DNA from: Anaerovoracaceae bacterium
GTDB lineage: Bacteria > Bacillota > Clostridia > Peptostreptococcales > Anaerovoracaceae
Reading direction: 5' to 3'
DNA: 13,615 bases
Assembly (NCBI GenBank): GCA_029983755.1
Contig: JASBYX010000037.1
Coordinates: forward strand, 1-13,615
Translations under genes and position numbers: made by a program
The notes under the pieces: generated by a model
The model's database searches: none
The model's input: only the letters and a program-made list of their open reading frames with translations
What the model was told of the DNA's origin: nothing
In this document: positions 8,101 to 13,615 of the stretch, piece by piece
How the letters are laid out: each line of letters opens with the position of its first letter
Position numbering within the stretch: position 1 is the stretch's first letter

Positions 8101-8510
8101 ATTTTAACAGCTTCTTCCTGCTCTTGCCTTAGTTTGTATGGAATTGGATCATGGTTGGATTCCAAAACTCCACGGTTTTCTCTGAAATCATTGAAGTTTG
8201 ACTTGGCATCCCCGGGTTCTATTTGAAACCATTCAGTACCCGGTTCCCGATTTATTCCCAGCCTCTTCAAATATCCATGAAACTGATTGTCAGAAAAGGA
8301 CTCATTTGAGCCTTCGAAAATTGCATTCTTGTGCCAATGGATGATGTATTTGATATTAGCAGTTTGTGTCTGCTCTTTGACTCTAGTTTCCACATCCCTT
8401 TCGGTAAAACCGATCTTCGTCCATCCATCATGGTATGAAATTCCCGGGGTTGTATAGGCGTAGCACTGGGGAATAACTTCTTTGGTTGTACTTATATTTA
8501 TACTTGCCAT
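5157..8510 (-). CDS. Restriction-type DNA helicase with GIY-YIG-like N-terminus and C-terminal methyltransferase remnant
   Basis: This 1117-aa protein is the probable restriction/translocation subunit. Residues about 14-98 resemble a GIY-YIG (T5orf172/MUG113-type) nuclease: YAY (17-19), KIGFT (32-36), R43, then FHGYLK and EWFQI. The usual catalytic Glu position seems to be D74, so activity is uncertain. Residues about 120-560 are an SF2 helicase: motif I AKPRFGKT (154-161), motif II DEAH (285-288), motif III SGT (312-314), motif V TTGITIP (506-512) and a variant motif VI QAAFRVQ (531-537). Residues about 795-870 are charged and probably coiled coil. Residues about 980-1080 resemble the start of an adenine methyltransferase (QIFTP, then FIDLYMKSG where DPxCGSG is expected), but no NPPY follows. 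The start shares one base with the stop of the methylase gene (TAATG), with GGAG about 8 nt upstream. It should work with that methylase as an ATP-dependent restriction system. Confidence 0.88.
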   Translation of the reverse strand: MASINISTTKEVIPQCYAYTTPGISYHDGWTKIGFTERDVETRVKEQTQTANIKYIIHWHKNAIFEGSNESFSDNQFHGYLKRLGINREPGTEWFQIEPGDAKSNFNDFRENRGVLESNHDPIPYKLRQEQEEAVKMTMEYFKTHENGEFLWNAKPRFGKTLSTYDLSMRMGFKNILIVTNRPAIANSWYSDYEQFVGVGTGYYFVSRVDALKGKPYVLSRDEYMAQIVEDDNPKGCIEFVSLQDIKGSKYFGGDSTADKLKEISDHVGDDGKPVGIVWDILVIDEAHEGVDTYKTDIAFDHIKRKNTLHLSGTPFKALANDKFQSDAIYNWTYADEQQAKAGWDTTREEENPYLTLPKLNLFTYQMSEIIRERIEDGINLDGETEEYAFDLNEFFSTKESGKFTYEADVDKFLDALTTLEKFPFSTEELRNELKHTFWILNRVDSAKALARKLKVHPVFRDYEIILAAGDGRLDENDSNEKAFNQVVNAINKYEKTITLSVGQLTTGITIPEWTGVLMLSNMKSPALYMQAAFRVQNPCLFGAKGKTYRKENAYVFDFDPARTLTIFEEFANDLSIATSGGRGDAETRKSNVRELLNFFPVYGEDSEGKMIELDAEKILTIPRKIHALEVVNRGFMSNFLFANISNIFSAPGEVRDIINKFQPVEEGKTHGDVNIDDNTRENLNLDENNEVAIPEEQIIGKAKEIFGKKIYGDISKDVDTAAETLKSKEKVGDVKTLQNEFTKPFTETLIDVAKDAFGDDISKSTQRELEFKIKRETTPIITQEYGNWRIESGIIESRKQEEINNAKSGSEVTDIENKYEEEADNRKNELYKRIQEKLKDIDFVTKSQEFIVETVETEKKNKEKKAIEDDVRDHLRGFSRTIPSFLMAYGTDESTLSSFHEIVPANVFEEVTGITLEQFMFLRDGGYYEDDDGETKYFAGKLFDEIVFDDAVKEFLTKKHQLANYFAEDTDRDIFDYIPLQKTNQIFTPMKVVREMVDFLEKENPGCFDDPSKTFIDLYMKSGLYIAEIVKRLYRSDGLKESFPDEKKRLEHIFEYQVFGLAPTEIIYQIALNFVLGFSEDGETINHNLRKLDSMACIQEGNLEEKLDEVFGSDSM

Positions 8511-10447
8511 TACTTCATCTCCTGCACTTTTTCTTCAATAAAATCTATTTCTTCCTGAGAAAGTCCGTATTTCTTGTAAAGCTGCTGATCTATTTCCGGA
8601 ATTGATTTTGACCAGTCTATGTCAGAATTCTCCGTGAAGTCCTGGATAGGGACGTTAGCCCAAGTTGCTTTTGCATTATGCTGCGTAATCTTTAATGTTC
8701 CGAGCATTAACCTCGCAAATTTGGATTTTACATATTTTAAACAGTTTTCAGCTTCCTTAAGGGTATCGAAAGCCCCTATACTTATAAATGTTTGTGTATG
8801 ACCGATTAGGGGTGTGCTTAACACCTCTCCCAAGGCCCCTGAGCCATTGGATTTTGGAAGAAAAACCTTATATGCGTGGAGGTTCTCGTGAGTATTAATA
8901 TAACGTTTTTTAAGCCATTTGACCGTTCTCTTGTTGTTCTGCCTTCCACAAATTCCTACATATTCTTCATCATCTGGTCTTTCGTCGTAAAAATATTTAT
9001 CTAATCTATCAAAAATATTAGTGGTTAAATCATACAAATGTCCCTTGCTTAACAGATCCTTCACCTCAGGATTTTCCTTATGGATTTCTTCGCTTAGTCT
9101 GTAACTTTCCGGAGAATAAATCAACCTGTTAAAAGAAGTAAAATCCTTGTTTAATACTTTTTTTAATATGGAATTAATCTCGTTAAAAGTACTAAAAATT
9201 TTAATCGCACCAAAGTCCTTATTTTCATCTCTATAAGTGATGGCTACGCCACCTTTAATATCTGTTCCTTGAAAAACTTCTCCTGATTTTTGTGAGTATT
9301 GAACAACCTTGAAATGTTTGTCATTGAGCATCTTTTTATTCCATGCCTTTTGTGTTTTGCCTGCATTGAACAAAAACCTTGCAGGGGTAATTAGCATAAC
9401 TCTGTCAGCTATTTTGTAGCTATCATCCATGAATAGTGGATAAACAGGTTTATCACTTGTTCCTACAGTTTCCTCCTGATACGGCGGATTACCAATAACA
9501 AAGTCAAATTTTTTCATCTTATTCTCCCTTAAACTCATATAAAGAATTGATCTTTTACCTCTCCAGTCATAAATCTTGCAAGGAACAGGATCCGGCTTAT
9601 ATTCCACTTCAGGCTCCATTAGTTCAAATAAACTTATTTGATGCTGTGCCTCATAGGGTGCACCAAAGGGCACCGTATCCTTTAGTCCATCCATCTGCCA
9701 TATATTCCATGATATTATGTTCGCAAGCTTATTCAAAACTCCGGGTTCCACTTCTTCGTTCCATCTCTGTCGAAAATGCTCCACAAAGGTAAGCAAAATA
9801 TTGATTCTTGCAACAAGCAGGTTGTCCCCTTGGTATTCATATCCATAACAACTCTGTACTGCCTTAACAGCCCATTTTATCCAAAGCTCTTTGGTTGATA
9901 CACTCTCATTAACCACCCGTAGTTTCCGATCCAGTATTCCCATCCGATTTTCTGTGGGTTCAATCATCTCCCCGGTGGAAACATCGTACCTTGAAACAAG
10001 ATAAGGGGCTTCACCACAGGTTATTTCCAGTCTCGTGGAAAGAACATAGTCTTGCCATGTTTTCCCCTTGGGAAATTTTATCCTTTCCTTGTTCACAGTC
10101 CATGAATGGTTTTCTTCATCTTCGGTGTTAAAAATACCTTCTCTCCCAAACCACCGGTCATCGCAGTAGTTATTCATCTTGTTAACTATCCAGGACGGAG
10201 TAAACACTTCCGCCTTCTTCCTCGTTCTTTCAAGCTGAGTTTCCTCACTCTTAGAAGTCCTCGGCTCTATGATAAATCCATTCTCAAAGAAGCTCACTTC
10301 TATCTGCCTTTTATCCTGAAATTCCACCCCAAGGGAATCATATGTGTTGGTCGCCCATATGATATTCTTTTTGGTGTTCTTATCTTGTAAAAGTCGCTTT
10401 AATGTTGTTTTTATTTCATATGATTCAAAGTCTATTAAATTTGTCAT
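8510..10447 (-). CDS. Eco57I-like N6-adenine DNA methyltransferase of a restriction-modification system
   Basis: This 645-aa protein transfers a methyl group from S-adenosylmethionine to adenine in DNA. The catalytic motif IV is NPPY (320-323) in the context FDFVIGNPPYQ. An EVFTP motif (80-84) marks the start of the catalytic core, and LEITCGEAPYLVSRYD (140-155) is at the SAM-binding motif I position, a variant that I recall from this methylase group. A TPARF segment (354-358) follows as in Eco57I-type enzymes. The C-terminal half (about 470-605), with YKVFLPKSNG and later IQDFT, probably holds the target-recognition domain, so no separate specificity gene is needed. It is the first gene of the operon, with only a weak purine stretch as ribosome site (AGAAAG, about 9 nt before the ATG), and overlaps the helicase gene by one base. 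Target sequence unknown. Confidence 0.9.
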   Translation of the reverse strand: MTNLIDFESYEIKTTLKRLLQDKNTKKNIIWATNTYDSLGVEFQDKRQIEVSFFENGFIIEPRTSKSEETQLERTRKKAEVFTPSWIVNKMNNYCDDRWFGREGIFNTEDEENHSWTVNKERIKFPKGKTWQDYVLSTRLEITCGEAPYLVSRYDVSTGEMIEPTENRMGILDRKLRVVNESVSTKELWIKWAVKAVQSCYGYEYQGDNLLVARINILLTFVEHFRQRWNEEVEPGVLNKLANIISWNIWQMDGLKDTVPFGAPYEAQHQISLFELMEPEVEYKPDPVPCKIYDWRGKRSILYMSLRENKMKKFDFVIGNPPYQEETVGTSDKPVYPLFMDDSYKIADRVMLITPARFLFNAGKTQKAWNKKMLNDKHFKVVQYSQKSGEVFQGTDIKGGVAITYRDENKDFGAIKIFSTFNEINSILKKVLNKDFTSFNRLIYSPESYRLSEEIHKENPEVKDLLSKGHLYDLTTNIFDRLDKYFYDERPDDEEYVGICGRQNNKRTVKWLKKRYINTHENLHAYKVFLPKSNGSGALGEVLSTPLIGHTQTFISIGAFDTLKEAENCLKYVKSKFARLMLGTLKITQHNAKATWANVPIQDFTENSDIDWSKSIPEIDQQLYKKYGLSQEEIDFIEEKVQEMK

Positions 10448-10468
10448 TACTAAAACTTTCTATTATCA

Positions 10469-10497
10469 GTTATATTTTAGATCGGATATTCTGTACA
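10469..10497 (-). promoter_or_regulatory. Candidate promoter of the restriction-modification operon
   Basis: On the minus strand TGTACA (10492-10497), a 17-bp spacer and TATAAC (10469-10474) give a moderate promoter with a start about 15 nt before the methylase ATG. The region upstream is very AT-rich and contains other TATAAT-like hexamers near 10505-10540, so the active promoter is not certain. Confidence 0.35.
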
Positions 10498-10846
10498 TAT
10501 TCGTTTTATCCTATTATATATTATTTCTTATTATACATCATTTCTTAACCTCAACGCTACAAATTCAAATGATTACGTCAAATTTTTATAGATTTTGTTT
10601 AAAGTATTTATCTTTTTAAAATATACATAGGGAACAATTCTCTGCCATGCGTGGCGGGCCATTTTTTAATGTGATCACGATTATTCTTGTTTATTTACTT
10701 GAACAAACGGTATTTTTCAGACAATGAATAAGCGTGGTTGTGGTTTTCCTGTCCACCTTAGTTTTAGGTACAGTTATTATGTCAAATGTTAAGTGCCAAA
10801 CTCACAACTCGCTAAATCAACTAATTCTCACATTGATTTTTTTTAA
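10498..10846. other. Non-coding intergenic stretch
   Basis: I see no gene in this stretch: frames on both strands are short, AT-rich and lack ribosome sites. A GC-richer patch at 10643-10661 contains GCCA-tgcg-TGGC followed a few bases later by TTTTTT on the plus strand, a weak terminator-like shape. A perfect GTGATCAC palindrome lies at 10671-10678. The less AT-rich piece at about 10640-10800 could be the remnant of a decayed gene or mobile element, but no protein similarity is recognisable. Confidence 0.4.
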
Positions 10847-10891
10847 AAAAAGTGCAGCAAGTAGAGAATATTCTCCATCTGCTACACTTTT
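10845..10891 (-). terminator. Terminator of the adhesin gene
   Basis: A 44-nt imperfect inverted repeat (10848-10891) pairs AAAAGTGCAGCA with TGCTACACTTTT and continues through the perfect inner palindrome GAGAATATTCTC (10864-10875); about 19 of 22 positions pair. On the minus strand the stem runs into seven T residues (10851-10845). It lies 87 nt past the adhesin stop codon, the expected place for its intrinsic terminator. On the plus strand it ends with TTTTA, so weak activity in the other direction is possible. Confidence 0.8.
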
Positions 10892-10977
10892 ATAGTCTCA
10901 AACACGACTTCCAATCATTAGATTTATTGTCTAACTTTTGTGGGCCGGTACATTATTTAGAAGTTTTATATACTTTT

Positions 10978-13269
10978 TTATTTGTTTTCAGTTTCTCTTC
11001 TTCTCTTGATTCCAAGAAGTGTTATCCCCACGCCTGCAAATGCAATAACAGTCGTATATAGACCTGGATTAAATCCATCACCTGTATTTGGGGTTTTATT
11101 ATCTTTTTTAATTATTTCCTTAGTTTTCACCGGTGTTTTTGGTTTTGCCGGCGTTTTTGGTACTTCCTTTAGCTTATCTACCATAACTATGGTATTGCCT
11201 TTTACTTCAGTTCCTGTTACAAGTACTTTGCCATCTTTCACTTCAAAAGTGATGGCTGTCGCTACTTGGTATTTGTCTGGAGCAGATACTTCCGTAAATG
11301 TATAACTTCCTTCTTCCAATTCGAATTCTGTTAACTTACCGTCAGTGGTCCATTCCTTGACTACTGTACCATCTTTTTTAGTAAGCTTAATCCTTGCTCC
11401 CTCTAATTCTTCGCCATCTTTTGTTAAAGCTTTCTTTGAGAAAGTTACTTGTGTTTTTGGTACTTCCTTTAGCTTATCTACCATAACTATGGTATTGCCT
11501 TTTACTTCAGTTCCTGTTACAAGTACTTTGCCATCTTTCACTTCAAAAGTGATGGCTGTCGCTATTTGGTATTTGTCTGGAGCAGATACTTCCGTAAATG
11601 TATAACTTCCTTCTTCCAGTTCGAATTCTGTTAATTTGCCGTCAGTGATCCATTCCTTGACTACTGTGCCATCTTTTTTAGTAAGCTTAATCCTTGCTCC
11701 CTTTAATTCTTCTCCATCCTTTGTTAAAGCTTTCTTTGAGAAAGTTACTTGTGTTTTTTCCTTTTCAGGCAACTTAGTGTTTTCTACTCTAAATTCACCA
11801 TTTGAGCCTGTCACATCTCCGGCTTTGAAACCCTTTGATTTCCATGGTGTGCCATCTGCATTTACTTCTTCTACTGTGTATTTTGATATATCTTTTTTGT
11901 CTTCTATCTTAAATACAACTTCTGTTCCTTCTAATTTTACCGGGGAGCCTTCTTTCAATCCTTCTTTCATTAGTTGGAAGTATACTTCCGGGCGAGTTTC
12001 CCCTTCTTTTAATTCTGCTCCTGCCCAAGTTTTTGTTACTTTTATTTCGCCTGAAATTGGAGCATCTTCTTTATTTATAACAGTGAAACCATCTGTATCA
12101 TTTCCAGTAATTTCCGTCGTAAAGCCTTCAACTTTAACCTCATTAACAAAATATTTATTTCCGTTAGTTAATTTAGGTAATTCATTAAATGTGTGATTCC
12201 AATTAGGACCTTCAAGTGTTACTTTCGCTATAGCATCATCTACAGTCTTTTTATTAGCTTCCTCTCTAGATGGAGCTTCTACTACATATAAAGTTACCGG
12301 TTGCTTTTTATTTTCTTCTAAATCCTGTCCCTTACTGTCCTTCCATACCTTTGACACAGAAGAAGAAACAGTTTTAATATCTATTGGAACGCCTGTTTTT
12401 TTGTCAACAAAAGTTCCACCCAGTAGATGTTGGAAGTCATCTCCATTTTTGCCCTCTACAATTACCGGTCCTAAATTCCTTGCATTTAATTTGAAAATGT
12501 TAAGAGTTGCATTGTCCGGTACAGATTCTAATTCAGGGCTATTTATATTAATCAAAATATCATAGGCTTTACTTGCACCTCCACTTAAATAACCCAGATG
12601 TGTAGAACTTAAAGCTGACTTGTCCATAGAATCAGTAAAGTACCATACAGCAGCTTGAGTTGCTAATCTCATATCTGCATCAGATACACCAAGCTTTGTT
12701 TGAAGTGCACTTCTTTTTGTATGACTGTTATAACCATTATATACAACTTTAAGTACTGCGTTTCTTAACTCTTCCCCCCTCAATCTAGATTTATAATCAT
12801 ATATTATGTAATCTTTAGCTCCATTAGAGTATGTTTTTCCTTCTACTATTTTTGCATCGTCAGTAAGCTTTAGCGAATCTCTATATTTCTCTATATCAGG
12901 CATACTATTAACTGGGCCTATAGTTTGTTTAGGTACAAATGAAACGCTATTTTGAAAAGTGTTTGCATCCGCAATAATCCTTGTATGTAAATGATAATTG
13001 CCTCCCGCATTTGGTTCCCCTAATCCGGCATTGTAACAATAAACAATTTCATCACTCTTTGGATCCTTTGTTCCCCCATCTTTCATTACATATAAGTCAA
13101 ATTTTCCTGAACCTTGTCCATCATCCTTATACCCTCGATATTGATCCCCTGCGGCCTCTACTTGAATGGATGGTGCCATCCCAAACATCATTGCCATTCC
13201 AAGCACCATTATTAACGCAAGTAAGATGCTTATTAATCTGTTGCTTTTAATAATTCTTTTCTCCCTCAT
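10978..13269 (-). CDS. Thioester-domain, Cna_B-repeat surface adhesin with TPNTG wall anchor
   Basis: This 763-aa protein is exported and very likely covalently attached to peptidoglycan by a sortase. It has a signal peptide with basic start and long hydrophobic core, cleaved near VEAA/G (residue 40). A thioester (TQXA) domain follows: C78 in YCYN and Q205 in TQAAVWYFTDS are the expected pair for an internal Cys-Gln thioester, which in this class can bond covalently to host surface molecules. Two Cna_B domains follow, about 300-400 (KVW with K307, E377, N399) and 407-498 (KTW with K413, E467 or E468, N497), with expected Lys-Asn isopeptide cross-links. Two almost identical SpaA-like domains occupy 506-605 and 606-705. 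A Pro/Lys linker, TPNTG (726-730), a membrane segment (about 736-754) and tail KRRR end the protein. AAAGGAGG lies 5 nt before the ATG. Confidence 0.93.
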   Translation of the reverse strand: MREKRIIKSNRLISILLALIMVLGMAMMFGMAPSIQVEAAGDQYRGYKDDGQGSGKFDLYVMKDGGTKDPKSDEIVYCYNAGLGEPNAGGNYHLHTRIIADANTFQNSVSFVPKQTIGPVNSMPDIEKYRDSLKLTDDAKIVEGKTYSNGAKDYIIYDYKSRLRGEELRNAVLKVVYNGYNSHTKRSALQTKLGVSDADMRLATQAAVWYFTDSMDKSALSSTHLGYLSGGASKAYDILININSPELESVPDNATLNIFKLNARNLGPVIVEGKNGDDFQHLLGGTFVDKKTGVPIDIKTVSSSVSKVWKDSKGQDLEENKKQPVTLYVVEAPSREEANKKTVDDAIAKVTLEGPNWNHTFNELPKLTNGNKYFVNEVKVEGFTTEITGNDTDGFTVINKEDAPISGEIKVTKTWAGAELKEGETRPEVYFQLMKEGLKEGSPVKLEGTEVVFKIEDKKDISKYTVEEVNADGTPWKSKGFKAGDVTGSNGEFRVENTKLPEKEKTQVTFSKKALTKDGEELKGARIKLTKKDGTVVKEWITDGKLTEFELEEGSYTFTEVSAPDKYQIATAITFEVKDGKVLVTGTEVKGNTIVMVDKLKEVPKTQVTFSKKALTKDGEELEGARIKLTKKDGTVVKEWTTDGKLTEFELEEGSYTFTEVSAPDKYQVATAITFEVKDGKVLVTGTEVKGNTIVMVDKLKEVPKTPAKPKTPVKTKEIIKKDNKTPNTGDGFNPGLYTTVIAFAGVGITLLGIKRRRETENK
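11155..11454 (-). repeat. 300-bp tandem repeat, second copy (SpaA-like domain 2)
   Basis: This in-frame 300-bp unit encodes residues 606-705 of the adhesin. It matches the adjoining copy at 11455-11754 with about 9 substitutions, giving about 97% identity and only three amino-acid changes (Glu/Lys, Thr/Ile, Val/Ile). The high identity indicates recent duplication or ongoing gene conversion. Copy number may vary between strains by recombination. Confidence 0.93.
11455..11754 (-). repeat. 300-bp tandem repeat, first copy (SpaA-like domain 1)
   Basis: This copy encodes residues 506-605 of the adhesin. Its features are FSKKALTKDGEEL near the start, GARIKLTKKDGTVVKEW in the centre, and SYTFTEVSAPDKY with E560, the glutamate typical of prealbumin-like SpaA/Cna_B folds that form Lys-Asn/Asp cross-links. 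It precedes the second copy in translation order. Confidence 0.93.
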
Positions 13270-13319
13270 TATTGCCTCCTTTAATTGTCTTGTTTCTTCT
13301 TGTCATGTTTTTGAATTTA

Positions 13320-13370
13320 AAAACAAAAAAACAATAAGATTATATTCCTTTCCATCAGGGATATAATCTT
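13320..13370 (-). terminator. Intrinsic-terminator-like hairpin in the adhesin leader
   Basis: On the minus strand AAGATTATAT pairs with ATATAATCTT, with two further inner G-C pairs after one mismatch and a 9-nt loop (about 13336-13370 in plus coordinates). It is followed by ATTG, seven T residues and another T-rich run. It lies about 50 nt before the adhesin start codon with no obvious promoter between, so it either ends transcription coming from the right or acts as an attenuator of the adhesin mRNA. Confidence 0.6.
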
Positions 13371-13399
13371 AATAACAATAAAAATATACACAACAAAGA

Positions 13400-13419
13400 G
13401 ACAGAATTTAAGTTCTGCC
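13400..13419 (-). other. Small leader hairpin upstream of the adhesin
   Basis: On the minus strand GGCAGAA pairs with TTCTGTC (one G-U pair) around a 6-nt CTTAAA loop. It is located between the tetranucleotide repeat and the terminator-like hairpin in the predicted untranslated leader. It might be part of a folded regulatory leader; no known riboswitch class is recognised. Confidence 0.4.
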
Positions 13420-13444
13420 TACCTGCCTGTCTATCTGTCTGTCT
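13417..13444. repeat. Degenerate tetranucleotide repeat
   Basis: Seven consecutive 4-bp units of the form RYCT on the plus strand (GCCT, ACCT, GCCT, GTCT, ATCT, GTCT, GTCT), or AGRY on the minus strand. The tract lies in the predicted adhesin leader. The GCCTACCT octamer recurs at 13488-13495. It is too degenerate to be a strong slippage tract. Confidence 0.7.
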
Positions 13445-13510
13445 TATAATTGTTTTTACATCATCCATGACTGTCTTCTCTTATCTCGCCTACCTATGCT
13501 AGCCATGAAT

Positions 13511-13539
13511 AATATACCATATTCGTTTAATTTTTCCAA
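13511..13539 (-). promoter_or_regulatory. Candidate adhesin promoter with extended -10
   Basis: On the minus strand TTGGAA (13534-13539), a 17-bp spacer ending in TGG and TATATT (13511-13516) form a good sigma-A-type promoter with an extended TGn -10. The start would be near 13504, giving an untranslated leader of about 235 nt before the adhesin ATG. No better promoter is visible closer to the gene. Confidence 0.55.
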
Positions 13540-13575
13540 TACTATTTATCGCAATTTTTCTAATTTTTTGATTCA

Positions 13576-13615
13576 AAAATGATATTGTCCCAGTGTATCG
13601 AAAATGAAATTGTCC
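13576..13615. mobile_element. Possible insertion-sequence end (paired direct repeats at window edge)
   Basis: AAAATGATATTGTCC (13576-13590) and AAAATGAAATTGTCC (13601-13615) are 15-bp direct repeats with one mismatch, 25 bp apart. Multiple short direct repeats near a terminus are typical of transposase-binding sites in some families, notably IS21-like elements. The window stops here, so no transposase or terminal inverted repeat is visible, and the family assignment is a guess. Confidence 0.35.

Noticed and set aside
10344..10619. Plus-strand 91-aa frame between methylase and adhesin
   Set aside because: It overlaps the methylase start and otherwise covers AT-rich intergenic DNA with no ribosome site or recognisable protein features.
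11345..12196. Plus-strand open frames opposite the adhesin (also at 10982-11305)
   Set aside because: They mirror the repeated coding sequence on the minus strand, have no ribosome sites and give low-complexity Ser/Thr/Phe-rich proteins.
13456..13506. 16-codon leader peptide (MASIGRRDKRRQSWMM) on the minus strand
   Set aside because: Its ATG lies at the predicted transcription start with no ribosome binding site, so translation is not supported.

Overview
The window looks like chromosomal or accessory DNA of a low-to-moderate GC Gram-positive bacterium (Bacillota, probably an anaerobic member of Clostridia or Tissierellia). Evidence: strong AGGAGG-type ribosome binding sites, AT-rich intergenic DNA, intrinsic terminators, a cell-wall sorting signal (TPNTG) on a thioester/Cna-B type surface adhesin, and Bacillota-like heterodimeric ABC exporters. 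I cannot name the species. All convincing genes lie on the minus strand, so transcription runs from the right edge to the left edge.

Region 13615-10848: at the right edge are two 15-bp direct repeats that look like the end of an insertion sequence. They are followed by a good promoter, a ~235-nt untranslated leader with a tetranucleotide repeat and an internal intrinsic-terminator-like hairpin, then the gene of a 763-aa wall-anchored adhesin (signal peptide, thioester domain, two Cna_B domains, two nearly identical 100-aa SpaA-like domains, TPNTG anchor). A 44-nt imperfect hairpin with a T-run ends this unit.

Region 10847-4761: after ~400 bp of apparently non-coding DNA comes a three-gene restriction-modification-like operon. 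Its genes are an Eco57I-like N6-adenine DNA methyltransferase (645 aa), a 1117-aa protein with a GIY-YIG-like N-terminus, an SF2 helicase and a C-terminal methyltransferase remnant, and a very acidic 126-aa protein of unknown function. The first two genes share one base (TAATG) and the third follows 15 nt later, so they are probably made together. The methylase would modify a host sequence; the helicase protein would translocate on and cut unmodified DNA; the acidic protein might regulate or inhibit. This is the most likely place for a poorly described system.

Region 4760-1: a self-regulated efflux operon. A consensus promoter with a perfect 24-bp palindrome at the start point drives a TetR-family repressor (true start probably a TTG codon), then two ABC half-transporters that very likely form a heterodimeric exporter. 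Four 25-bp tandem repeats overlap the 3' end of the last gene, followed by a hairpin terminator.
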